Source: Phoronis australis
Lineage: Eukaryota; Phoronida; Phoronidae
Length of the DNA: 59,120 bases
NCBI GenBank assembly: GCA_002633005.1
Contig: NMRA01000177.1
Location: 598,861-657,980 of the forward strand
Direction: 5' to 3'
A program made the translations under genes and the position numbers. Positions 47,893 to 59,120 of this stretch are shown piece after piece. Each line of letters begins with the position of its first letter. Position 1 is the first letter of the stretch. The notes under the pieces are model-generated. The model saw only the letters and a list, made by a program, of their open reading frames with translations. It searched no databases and had not been told where the DNA came from.

Positions 47893-50800
47893 ATGGCCTT
47901 CGTTGTTGGAATTGGAGGGTGATTGTTTTCATTATATCGTTTATTCTGAGGTGAATCACCAGGCAATACCGTAGTATTTGCCTTACACTTCGAAACACTG
48001 GTGTCCAGTTACCCCACCTGGTGTCCATTTCAGTGTTCTGGGGTGCAAGAAACCAATCCATTTCAGTGTTCTGGGGTGCAAGAAAACAATCCTGAAATGA
48101 GTGCAATGGCACAGAATGATGCAAAATGTATAGACTTTTTATAAAAGGCGAATTATCTATGAAACATAAGGTGATGACCAAGTGATGATGGAGATATTTC
48201 TCATTTCTTTAGTGTTATTTCTTATAGCTTATCAAAAATTGTGTCCAGGGTGAAGGACACATGAAGTAAAGTCTTCTTATCATGGCTGTGTCAGTTTGAA
48301 CACAGCTTAGCTAATGTCTAACTATGCAAAATTGTTAAAGGTCTGTGAATGCATTTGTTAACAAATTATCTCTGCTTATAAAAGGATGCTTCACCCGTTT
48401 TGGCGGTTTTAATCTATCTTTGTTTTGGCTGCTGGTAATGCACAATTGTCATCTCACTTGAGTGATATAGCAGGATTCAACAAAAGGCTCATACTCAAAG
48501 TGGATATTATGGTTCTTGGTGGGTGGTCTTTCCATTGAGTTGTAACTGGCCAAAAGTAGTCATAGTTGCCTGTTTAGCATACTTTGTGAAGAGGTTTAAA
48601 ATTTGCTTTAATTTTTTGAGGTTTCACAATGCAGTGCATTAGAGAGATGGATGGAAAAGTGTTATATCTGTTAACTTGCCACGACCGGGTTTAGATTTTT
48701 GTCATCCAATGAGAAAAATTACTAGTGCCAACCCTGATGGTAAACAAATCCATCACTCCATCAAACAAATGTGCATTACAGTGACTTCTGCCTCCCGTTC
48801 AGTAACGCTAGGACTTCGCTAAAAAGCAAGACTTCGAGAGATTACGCGATAAATTGCCGTGTATTTTAAATGAGAACAGGTGACTTTGACTTGGTTTTAG
48901 CGAGGTCCTATCGTCCACTGAACGCACGCCTGAACTTGCTGGATTGTTTTGGTAGTAAACCAAAGGCAAATCTGGAAGTGTGAAACTGTCAAGGAGAATT
49001 TAAATACAGAGTGATGAACGAGTTTCATTTGCCTACAGTGTGTTTCAATAATTTAATCTATCACAAGCTCTGCCTCTTTGCGAGATGTGGCCAAATAATA
49101 AGTTTTACCTGGCAACGTTTTGTTTGTCGGGTAAAATGGCGCCTTGGAAATGAAGGTGTGTCAAGAATGTTGCTTTCCGATTGGTCAATTAAGTCATCTC
49201 TCAAAATCCAGGCGATAGGACAATGTACTCTGAATTGTGGTGGCACTTATGTAGAGGGATTATGTTCAAATCTCATGATTGTTTCTACATTGCCTCAGTA
49301 CCAAGCTGCCAAAAAACAATGAAAAATGAATTACACCAGTTAAGCCTACTTTCCGTCACAAAAACAACTTTTCATACACCAGCAGTTGTGATTTTGGTCT
49401 CAAATTGTTCCTTACTCATCTTGGAAGTGTTTTGACTGAGGGCTTCGAGACAAACTTGTTTTGAAGAAGTAATGATCTGCCAGTTATTCGCGAGCGCTGA
49501 GATGACTTATAAAGTGAGCAAGGAACAAGATAAGTCCAAATTGATATCGCTAAATGGCCTAAATCAAAATTTGTTTTTTCGAGAAAGCACAAGTTTAATG
49601 CCGCTTAAAGCTCATAAAATCTCTCACGTAGTATTTCTAACCTTCATAGGAGTCGATTTCTGTTACCACGGTAACAGCAAGATCACAGTAACCATCAGTG
49701 ACTCAAGAAAACGCCTTGGGATTTTATAGGGCTTGGCTAATCCTAAAATTGCAATTGGAAAACAGCGCACCTACGCACCACATGTACTTTAGTTGTCAAC
49801 TCATTCGGCAGTAATTCAAGATCTGATGAGCCTGGCGATATTTTTAAACCCAAGTAAAACTACTTTGGTTAAGAATTCAATGTTGACCGCAGAGCATCGA
49901 CAAAATGGCCCTTGAACAGTTGTCGGGGTGACAAAAAGTGCACCAGTTACCTGTCTTGTATCCAAGATGTTTTCTCGTTTTTAGTGTCACCAATGGAGGC
50001 AAGACAACCGTTGCTAGGAAACTGTTAAAACAGTTGCCCCATGCGTCATGTCTGAACCAGGATGATTACTTCTGGGTATGCTTTTCGCACCATCACTGTT
50101 GTCTAAGTTACATTCAAAGTCACCCATCATTGATCAAAGATTGATTTGTTCTCGAGTGATGACAGAAGTTGCCAGCTTGCTTTTATCTGGTTTCAATTTT
50201 ACTAATTATAGGTTGTTCAGTTATTGGCACTTCTTGATTGACCTTGTTGTATGTCACTGGAATGTGTAGTGAGGTTATGCGGGACATATAGTTAAGAAAA
50301 GTGTCCAAAGTTAGCCAACTTCAGAGCTTATCTCAGAAAAATCAACTGTGCTTTATTCATTGTTCTCCAAAATGCTGATAACAATTATTACTTGTTTTTA
50401 AAGTGTTCCGATTTTTAAGAGGAGCTATCAAAAGTAAAGTCTTAATAAATAATTTTTGTGACCAAAAGTGGAATGATAACTTAAAAAGCTTTTTGCGATT
50501 TCATCTTGAACATTTTCACCAAATTTGGTTATGTTATTGGTACCGTTTTTGGTTGTGTTATTGATACCGTTTTTGGTTATGTTATTGAAACTATTTTTGG
50601 TTATTAATGCACCTTTCTGTTTTGCTAAATTTTACTGAGAAAACATGGTCACACACCTTATTAATAGCAGATTGGCACAAAGTGAAAAATCAAGTTCTAA
50701 AGTTCTTTCTTCTTTCAGAGAATATATATTTTTAGTGAGTTTGAATTGAGTTGAAATATTTGGCTAAATACAATGCCTTGTCAATCAATAAGATCCTCTG

Positions 50801-53800
50801 TAACCTCCCTTGTAAAATGATGGAAGCATTGCCTTGTCATGCAGACGTGCGACTTGCATTAAGCATTGACTTGGGTTTAATTTGTGTGAAAACTCGTCTA
50901 CAATACCTTTTTAATTTTCACACTGGGTATTTCATTCATGTCATGCCACAGATAAAAACTAAAAGATTGGTTATATAACTGTATGGAACAGATTGTTGTT
51001 ACTCTGGAGGTATTGGATTATCCAGATGGTGTTTGCAGTGTTTTAGCAACACAAAAACACAATTTAGCTCCAATACAGGCATGTGAAACGAAACCTTAAG
51101 TAACCTTCTCGCGGCACATTATGTCAGTGCAAGAAAACACCAAGCAAACAACAGTCGATAGGAGTTTTGAACAGGCTCTGGTATCCACCTTAGAAGTATG
51201 TATCTGCTGCTGTTACCAGAGTATACTTAACAGATCAGCAATGTGTATGAGTGTTGTTCATAGCTGTTTGAGGGTTTGCAGGGGATGTAGATGAAATTCA
51301 GGAGACTTATGACTTCAGTGTGGTCAGTTAGCATATTATAAGAACCAAATTTACATGACTTGTGTTTCCATTCAAGGTAGGATTTTCTAGTTTCTTGGTG
51401 TAAGACGTCAACTTAGGCCTCATTGCATTATACTTGTTCAGCCCGAGTACTCAGTTGTCTAAGTGATGTAGATTCTCCTATGTAGTAAGTCACATACATC
51501 ATCTTGAAGGATGCCTTTTTTACTGGAATAAGTTTCAGAGCCTTTTTAACAGTGGACAAGCTTCCCTATAATTTCATATAATTTCATTGTAAAGCAAAGT
51601 TTGTAGCTGTTAAGTTTGCTGCGGCAAATTTGGATTGTTCTAGAGATAAGCGTAGTAATTCGAACTGCAAACGCAAAGCATCAGCATCTAGGTTGCCACA
51701 AGGCGGAAAATATTCGCACAGCCCAAAGAAACTGCATGTCAGTGAGTCTTGTTGTGCCTGTGAAATGGGAAGAGGAAGTGGAAAAATTATGTAGGAAAGC
51801 GCAAAAACGAACAGAAACGTCAAAGCAATGTCATGAATATGTAAATTTCGCGGAATTTCAAGGAACTGAAGAATGTACTTTCTAAAGCAGTACATTTGGC
51901 AACGATGGACATCTGTAGGTGAACGCATGCATGCGTATACTATATCTACTTATCATGTGTATTCTGTTTTAGACTTTAGAGTGTGATGTTAATTTCTGGA
52001 CAGAAAAGGGTCTATGGTTGCCACAGTTGGGCCTCCCAAAGTGGGATTGTAAGTTTTCACCCATGTGCATGTTTACTGCCAAATCGTTTGGTTTTTATCT
52101 GCCCTCATAGATTTGTGTGTATATTGCTGTCATCTTTTGTGCACCCTGAGCCCGTCCTCTGGTATGTTGAAAAATCCCTTGGAGGATCTTCGAGCAAGTT
52201 GGCAGATGTGTTCCTATGAAGCTCATGACAGATGAGTAGTGACTTTTGGGTGGATCCTACTACTGCTGGCCCCCCCCTCCCGTTATATACTATTTTTAAT
52301 GCTTATACCTCTGTCTTCAGACTTCGGCACCAGATTTTCGTGAAATTTGGCAAACAAGTTTTTACTAAAGAGACAACAACACTTTTGTATTTTCGGACGG
52401 ATTAGATGTCTTTAGTTTCCCAGTGGCCATTTTTATGGTCAAGAACTATATTATCATCTGTAGAAGAATGTCGTTTGCGGTGCAGTAGTGGATGCATTAC
52501 TTCATGGCTTTGCGGTGTTCATGTCTGATAATGGAGGTTAAAGGCAGTTTGTTGAACTGAACTCTTATGCTGCCTTAAGAATTATTTTGTCAGACGACAG
52601 ATCTGCTGCACACAATTAGCCTTTATCAGTTAGTCTTGTCCGTCACCTAGCAAACAAGTTACTTCTGGCATGCTGTCAGAAAACAAACTACCGTGATGTT
52701 GTTAGACTGTAATGCAGCTTGCAGGTGTGATGTCATAATTGTCTACTTCCCTTTGGAATTACGTGCTCATTTGCGTACTGATAGCTACTAGGTACTTGCG
52801 ACATAGGAAGTCCTAATTTCATCTTTAACAGTAGTTCTTTCCTTCAGTCATTTCAAAGACCACCTGATGTAATATATTTGAGCAGTTCAAAGAATAGATA
52901 AATTTTTGTTAAAATTTTGTGCTCTAATCATGATTTTTCAACAGGTGAAGAGGCGCTGGACATTGATCGCTTGGTGAATCATATTAAAGAATGGAAGAAG
53001 AGCTGTCAGTTGGAGGTTGATAGGGACCGGCCTCAGATATTGCTAGTTGAGGGGTTTCTATTGTACACTCACAAGTAAGCCAACAGGGGTCACTTATGCA
53101 GCTCTCACAGGGAAATGTCCAATAAATGACTGAGTTTGATTAAAATGGCTGAAATGTGTTCTGTGCAAGAAGTGAGTGTTTACCTTAGACCACTTATAAG
53201 CGCTACAAAATTGTTCCCATGTCAGGCATCGATGCATGTCTCCTTTAAGTAATAGACACTGTCGGCAAATGATAGCAGTTAAATCTGCATTTCACTCTGT
53301 TTAGGGGGCTAAAAAGTGCCAAATTGGACCTTTTAGTCTCATAAAATTGGCATTGTTCCTTATTGTAATAGTTGTCTATTCATTTTGGGCTCATCTATTC
53401 ATGGGGCCACAGGCCATAATCAAAAAATTTAATCTTCTCAGTACCACAAACCCTTTGTTAGGGTGTGTTTAGTTACACTGTCCTACTAGGACAGTTATAT
53501 GACTAACAGCAGGGTTCACTATGTACTACTTTCTCTTACCTTGGAGGTCAATTTGTAAAGACCTATTGTGTGTAAGGGACACCCTGGATTTACAACCATC
53601 AGCAAAGTTCTAAGTCAGTATGACCACTAGTTACCCCCCTCAAGCTCAATATTCCCCCCCCCTTTCATGTTCGGTTACCAACAAGAACACAAAAACCATC
53701 AGCGAATCAAGAAAACGCTTTGAAGTTTACTGGGGTTAGCCAACCCAAAATTATGGATCCAAAAATGGCTCATGTATGCATTAGCTTGATTTGTTGGCTC

Positions 53801-56326
53801 TGTTGGCATTAATTCAAGATCGGATGAATCAGAGTGGTGAATGTTTTTAAATACCAAAACGATTCAGTTATGAATTCAACGTTTATACCTTAGCAGGTTA
53901 AACTGCAACTTTGAAACAACTAAAACGACGAACTTCATATAAAAGTTTACGTGTCTTAAAGAAAAATCGCAGCCCTGGAAACATCATAATCGCAGAAGAA
54001 TGAACTCGACGTCAGCTTTATTAAATAAAAATTGTATTGAAGGTGTGAGGAGAGTCCACATGTCCTGGCAGTTTGTAGTTCACCTTATTTAGTTGCTCTG
54101 GCATTCCTGTTTTTAGCGAATCTCAGGTGCCCCATATTTTTGGCAATGTCTTGGTCAGGATCTTGAATCCTTGTCCAGCGGCGTCTGCGTTGAACTTGTT
54201 TTTGTGTCTCATATTTCAGAGAGCTCTGTTCCCTGTTTGATAAAAAGTTCTTTTTGCTGTTGCCTTATGAGGAGTGCAAGAAGAGACGAATGTAAGTCAT
54301 ATTTAAACCAGCATCAACCAATATTCTTTTATAAAAATCTAAGTTAATTTTCTTTAGACACCAAAGTCGGTTAAGAATTGTCTTTAAATGAAAGATACCC
54401 ACTCGTAATGAGCCTGCATAGATGTGATTAGCTCAGCCTAGTGATAGTGCTCTCAGTATATTTCAATTACAAAATCAGGCAGTTGTTTTGGTCATGGTAG
54501 ATTACGTGCGATAATTAACTGAAGGAGAGATAAATTAACTCGATTTCAGATTTCACTCTCATGAGCATCCATGGTTGTCAGGAAAGGAAAACTTTTTCTT
54601 CTTTCTGTTGGATTTAATGAATTCTTGTGATTTAGGTATAATAATATTAGAGTATCTGTAGGAGATATATTTCACGTGTTAGCCAAGGGTTAGTTTGCAA
54701 CGGGGTCCTATCATATATACTAGAAAGGTATAGCAATAACACCTGGCCACATTATGTATGAGAATACATACAAAGTGGGCTATGGGACAGGAGGCCTTAA
54801 TCAATGAGCCCAGGGTCTAGAAATGTGGTCTATTGGTATTAAACCTGCACCCTTTGAATTGGGAAGTGACAACTCAATCACTTGGCCACACTGCTTTCAC
54901 AAACATGCGGAATATCACTAATTGCATTTGTTTTATTACAGGCGCAGGACGTATTTTCCTCCTGGACCAGTGGAATATTTTGATGTCGTTGCATGGCCCG
55001 CTCATCTAAAGTTTAAAAGTGAAGTGGCCGATCAAGATGACATAGGTAAGCCAATTAAGTGTATGTACTACACAGTTACTACTCAGAGTGGTGTTTTATT
55101 TCTGGTCATGAGTCACGCATGGTATTTTAACCATTGGATCTGGTGCCTTGACGTATTTCTCATCTGCTTTTGATTGTTGTCGTGGTGACATTTATGTTTC
55201 TGTTCTTAATTAATTCGAAAGTGCTTAAGAGTTACCATCTGTAGACCATCTGGCTGTTTTTCATCGCATGAACATGGAATTTTATGCAAAATTTGGAACC
55301 CTCCACGAAAATCTCCAAAGTTTTCGTAAACCTTTCTTGTTGAATGTGACCTTTGTCACAAATCGCGGGAGTCGTGTTTAGACTTCGAAAACAACCCCTT
55401 TTTCTTTAGCTTTTGTTCACAGATGCGTCACTAGGGTACCCATAGGATATGCCCCCTGGAGCTCCTGGTCACTTTGTTATCTCGTGCCATGATTTTTATT
55501 GGTCTACATGCGTGAGCGGATATCGCTATCCTTTTCCGTCTGTCATCCTTAACTCCTTGATGGATGAGATAAATTTCTATTGTTACTGTTTATGGATTTA
55601 ACTACTCCTGTGCCATCCTGAAGGCCTCAGGTATTTTTGTAGTTTCAAATTTCCCCTCGAAGGTGTCTCATACCTGGGTACGTGCAAACATATTGCGGCA
55701 ATAAATCCTTGTTACCTTGAAGAAACTGAATTTTGATTTGGACCACCTACAGCTATGAAAGTGGTTTCAGCTTGCTCTTTACTCGGACGAGAAGTGATTT
55801 TTGGTCTTGCCCAGAAATGACAATCTGTTTGAGACTATAGTNGGGTGGATGACTTGGAGGCTGCAACAAGTCTTCTTATAGAGCCTGGTCTCAAGCAATA
55901 ACCAACTGCCAGCTCTTTCCAATCCCAGAAATGACACCTACGGTATTTTAAAAGGATTAATTCGAGACCAGTTTCTTTACTATAAATGGTCTAAATCATT
56001 TTTTTTTCTGGCGGAAGGCGGTTTACAATCATTCGGCCAACAATTTTCCACATTGAGAAAGGATATGTGTGATTTGAAGTCTGTATATGTGCAGATAAAT
56101 ATCAGTCATCTTATCAAAAAAAAGTAGCCAATGCATCAGCTGCAGTAGTTGGGAATGGCCGTGATGTGCCGTAAGCGCTGACTTGAGGCCATTAACGGAC
56201 ATGGCAGAGTTTTGTCATAGGACTGTTGTTAGAATTCTTGTTTCAGTGTATGTGAGCGGGACCAACGAACCAGATACAGTGTTCAACATAATATACAACG
56301 AAATAAGGAGGATGTATGGACGTTGA
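47893..56326 (+). CDS. NMRK: Nicotinamide riboside kinase
   Basis: Phosphorylates nicotinamide riboside to NMN in NAD+ salvage. Exons: 47893-47918, 49985-50075, 51973-52048, 52945-53074, 54220-54291, 54942-55045, 56247-56326; 579 nt, 192 residues (human NMRK1 199). The P-loop GGVTNGGKTT (K15, T16) spans exons 1 and 2. NQDDY supplies the catalytic Asp (D36 by position). Exon 4 has ILLVEGFLLYTHK, exon 5 PYEECKKRR (arginine-rich lid), exon 6 YFPPGPVEYFD, and the last exon VYVSGTNEPD and IIYNEIRR. Exon 3 is the least certain: it fits both phases and gives PKWD before CEEALDIDRL, but its first part is unlike the family, and another acceptor in phase (52026) would shorten it. The start is a 26-nt exon. 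AATAAA at 56505. Cannot be split into NMRK1 or NMRK2. Confidence 0.9.
48025..48090. repeat. 33-bp tandem duplication
   Basis: Two adjacent copies of a 33-bp unit containing TTTCAGTGTTCTGGGGTGCA, one base different, in NMRK intron 1. Confidence 0.85.
48799..48905 (+). repeat. Dispersed repeat, copy 2 (CAGTAACGCTAGGACTT)
   Basis: Direct counterpart of 39664-39772, in NMRK intron 1. Confidence 0.5.
49662..49922 (+). repeat. CAAGAAAACGC dispersed repeat, copy 2 of 3
   Basis: Starts near GTTACCACGGTAACAGCAAG and ends near AAAATGGCCCTTGAACAG. It stops about 60 bp before NMRK exon 2. The start matches copy 3 (GGTTACCAACAAGAACAC), giving a repeat of roughly 220-260 bp. Confidence 0.5.
50524..50606. 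repeat. 24-bp tandem repeat, about 3.4 units
   Basis: Unit TTTGGTTATGTTATTGATAC plus four bases, repeated with a few changes, in NMRK intron 2. Confidence 0.8.
53672..53890 (+). repeat. CAAGAAAACGC dispersed repeat, copy 3 of 3
   Basis: Matches 49662-49922 and 20534-20742; includes GAATCAAGAAAACGCTTT, GGTTAGCCAACCC and TTAATTCAAGATCGGATGA. In the NMRK intron between exons 4 and 5. Confidence 0.5.
54760..54898 (-). mobile_element. tRNA-like SINE remnant, minus strand
   Basis: The minus strand starts AAGCAGTGTGGCCAAGTGAT (A-box-like) and has GCAGGTTTAATACC (a degenerate B box). It ends near 54760 and lies just before NMRK exon 6. The head resembles the SINE at 44725 (GCAGTGTGGCC in both). Confidence 0.45.
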
Positions 56327-58547
56327 CTAGTCAGGTGACTTTGATCGAGTGGACCGCTGCTCAGCACGATGTGCCAAGCCATGTACTTTGGGTTGATCAA
56401 TTTGTGGCATGGAATGAATGGAGAGTGACTCACGTGACTGTACACAAGAGAGGAAAAGCACTTTAATTTGCTTAAACAGCCAATCTAGACTGTCTTGAAT
56501 CTAAAATAAAGTGCAAAACATACATTAGTTAAAAGTGGAATATTTTTGTATTTCTCATGTCGAATCCATCTGATGTGATATAATTGGGGATCAGGTTATG
56601 ATGATTACTGTGATGTGTTGCATTCCAGAAAACACTGGACCTAATCTGGGAGGATTTCCACCGCTGAAGACTATTGCGGCAGATTTTTATTTCCCATTAT
56701 CTGCATTGTGGTAGATTTGTGTCACATTCTATTCCAGTAATCCTCAGAGCACATTGATATGAAATGGAACTGTTTCATGTAAAGTGACTCAAGACTTAAA
56801 GACAGAAATGTGGTCTTATACTCCACACAAATATATCTGAAAAATAATTAAATCTTACACTGAGCAAAAGGCAATGTCTCTGAGAACATACAAATAACTG
56901 CAAGATACTGAGATAATCTCTATAAATTATTTCTAGACTGGGATGCGCTCAGAATTAAACATTTGTTCACTAATTGTGAAGTAGAAGTGGACCCAAGGGG
57001 AAATGTATCCTAATAGATAGCTGGTTCACAAAAGTGTGAACATTGTGTGAAATCTTCCCCGGAAATGGTACAAAGCAATAATTAACTGTATTTTGTGTCA
57101 TTCTGTTTTTGTCAGCCTCTTTTTCAGCTTTACATCTTGGTTCCATAAAATCTCAGTGATACTCCTAAATTTTTACAAACTTTTGTTCCATATTCATAAT
57201 CATTAAAATGGATTATTTGGGACGAGGATGTTCACTCAGGAAATGTCATCTGTTGAGATTCATTAAAGCATTGTTATTTGTTGTCAAAGAGAGGCAATGT
57301 GGCTTGGAGGAAGGATGAAGTTATAAATATATAATTACAAGTAAATGCATTTGTTATCATGAAAAAATCGTACCAGTAATGGCCGGGGGTGTTCAATTAT
57401 TTTTGTTGTGGAACGCATCTGGAAAATTATGATACCCACCCATTTGGAGAATACACACCAAAAAGGGACATGCTGTTAGGTAACCTCCACACAAGTCATG
57501 AGTTTCTAGAGTTTTGTTACAGAAATATAACACTTTTGTCATTTGTTGGGGTTGACACCACCCCTTGCTTACTTGTTCTAACTTCTTAGATAGCTGAGAT
57601 TTTATCTAATAGTGATTAAGTCTGAACAGGAAGAGATCCTAATTTTGTCAAAAATGAGCATATAATTTTGAAAGCCTTCAGTAGTTGTAAAAAAGGAGCT
57701 TTTGTAGTTTAGAACTGTTGTAGGGAACTATTCGGAGAGGGTATCGTTTCATAGGGAATTTCGTCTGGAAACTGAGGCACCTGTTCATAGTGAAACTGGT
57801 CGTGAGAAAGTCACCACTCTGAGCGGCTATAGTGCCCCTTTAGGAATTAATACACGACCGGGCGGTAATGTCAACCGGAGACTGGGCGTTTTCACAGAAA
57901 CGTGTCGGGGCTTATACAGAAACTGTGATCAAGCCTAAAGCAAAAAAATCACATGTGATAGCCACGTTTATACTGGTGTCGTAAACAGATCGTTTCCAGG
58001 CGGCGACGTTTTGTTAGGTTAATGTCGGCGCTAGACTCATCTTCACTCCGGGCCAAAGTTACTCAGCCATCGTGTTAATCAAACGTTATCAGCTGTGTTG
58101 TGAAACCATACTTAGTGCAAAAGTCTGTTACCGACTATAACGATTCGAACACAGGTTAAATTTCGCATTTTATGCTCTAGTTATGAGTCATAAACGTTTA
58201 TTTTTTAATGTGGCCTTGTCCTAACAGGGCTGTCATTCCAAAAATTCCACGGGAAAAAATGGTTTCCCGAGTTTTTGTTAGCTCTGAAGGCGGGCAATTA
58301 AATGATATTGAATTACCTGAATTTTATCGTGGCTTCGTCAAAATTCATATGTTATAAAACATCCGTCTGTGAATCCCGTTCATAAAAATGCAAACCAGAA
58401 TTCTTGTCGGCTCTTCATGTCAGGATGGAAAGTACCAGACGTTTGCGACCAGGCCCGGCCAAAATTCCAGCTCGCAAAATTCAGATTACTTATTCAAATC
58501 ACAGGTCGACCAAAAACGACGTCTTCCTTATTGAGACATCGGTATAC
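56327..58547. other. 3' UTR of NMRK and intergenic DNA
   Basis: The poly(A) signal AATAAA at 56505-56510 probably ends the NMRK transcript. Beyond that I see no exon. The stretch 57720-58060 is richer in CpG than its flanks but has no open frame of note. Confidence 0.4.
56505..56510 (+). promoter_or_regulatory. Candidate poly(A) signal of NMRK
   Basis: AATAAA 179 bp after the stop codon at 56326. Confidence 0.55.
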
Positions 58548-59120
58548 CAGGGGTGTATGAAGCAGGGGCTGGGGCCGGGGGAGGGGCATTTGTAGGCGTC
58601 AAGGTTAAATCGTGGCAACCGAATAGGCGAGAAAAGAAAGACTGCGAATACGGATAAGAGAGAAAATTCAAGACAACATTTGACAACTCAGCAAAGTGCA
58701 TGGTTTACCCTTTTGAGGGCCCTGGCCAGGACGTTGTTGTTAGGGTCTCTGTTTTTGCAGCACAGGTCTTCTAAACGCACTTGAAAACATGCACTTAATA
58801 ATCCAGGTGTATTTCGAAAAATCGGAGGACATTTTAAATTCAATAAGACAATTTTGCGAATGAAAGGCTACATTTTTCCAGAGTCTCCTCTCTGGTAAGG
58901 GATAATGGAGACAAATTTGGCGTTCTATTTTTCTCACTTGAGAAATATTGATGACCTGAAAGATAAATCCTGGAAAATGGACTTCAACGTTTCCAAATGC
59001 AAATGATATTCTACGGGTCCACAGAAAACGCTCCTCCATAATAGCCCTATACAATAACTCACAACGCATCGCTCAAATGCATAGAATAAAGCCCCATACA
59101 TGCGCACACCCAGCCTTCAA
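58548..59120 (-). mobile_element. Second, inverted copy of the 2.0 kb CAGG..CCTG element, cut by the window edge
   Basis: Plus-strand end CAGGGGTGTATGAAGCAGGG corresponds to the right end of 16661-18664. Reading the minus strand, TTCAGGTCATCAATATTTCT, TTATCCCTTACC, ATTTTTCGAAATAC, CTGCAAAAACAGAGACC and AAAAGGGTAAACCATGCAC follow in the same order as at 18165-18490. A 109-codon minus-strand frame (59069-58740) overlaps it, but the counterpart in the left copy is not open, so I do not call a gene. Confidence 0.6.

Noticed and set aside
51584-51928. Minus-strand open frame of 114 codons with a hydrophobic stretch
   Set aside because: No family resemblance; it lies in an NMRK intron and its plus-strand complement is also open, so chance is likely.
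56215-56445. Minus-strand open frame of 76 codons
   Set aside because: It is antisense to the last NMRK exon (56247-56326).
1-59120. CRISPR array, bacterial operon, phage or plasmid features
   Set aside because: No spaced identical repeats, no Shine-Dalgarno-led genes; all recognised genes are split by spliceosomal introns.

Overview
The window is nuclear DNA from an animal. It has split genes with GT..AG introns of roughly 0.1 to 5.6 kb, a mosaic extracellular protein of MAM, sushi (CCP) and CUB modules on phase-1 exons, a full metazoan FAN1 nuclease, a nicotinamide riboside kinase, and many DNA transposons and SINE-like repeats. The sequence suits a marine invertebrate, perhaps a deuterostome, but I cannot name the species. 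No CRISPR, operon or other prokaryotic structure is present. Short N runs at 16701-16704 and 19090-19093 and a single N at 55842 mark assembly gaps.

Left part (1-27.4 kb): a plus-strand gene enters from the left and ends at 26625. I traced 15 exons by splice sites and reading phase. They encode MAM (N-terminal piece missing) - CCP - CUB - CCP - CCP - CCP - MAM - Ser/Thr-rich linker - CUB - stop, about 830 residues, probably secreted. Its introns hold a 5.2 kb TTAA-flanked inverted-repeat element with a damaged signal-peptide ORF inside, a 1.8 kb inverted-repeat element around a decayed integrase-like gene, two tandem MITE-like elements, a 2.0 kb element with a perfect 5-bp target duplication, SINEs, and one of two ~600 bp coding-like repeats. 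A decayed THAP domain lies at 480-830.

Middle (27.4-32.7 kb): convergent intergenic DNA with one short GGCGGATC-ended element and no gene I can support.

Right part (32.7-56.5 kb): FAN1 runs on the minus strand in 13 coding exons (32759-44656), 1049 residues, with every phase and catalytic spacing consistent; one intron carries a piggyBac-like deletion derivative. Divergent from it is a two-exon gene for a 93-residue acidic protein (46286-47703). Only 189 bp past its stop begins a seven-exon nicotinamide riboside kinase gene (47893-56326, 192 residues). FAN1 repairs DNA crosslinks and slipped repeats in the nucleus; the kinase feeds NAD+ salvage; I see no direct functional link between the neighbours.

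Right edge (56.5-59.1 kb): mostly featureless DNA ending in a second, inverted copy of the 2.0 kb element that also sits in the left gene.
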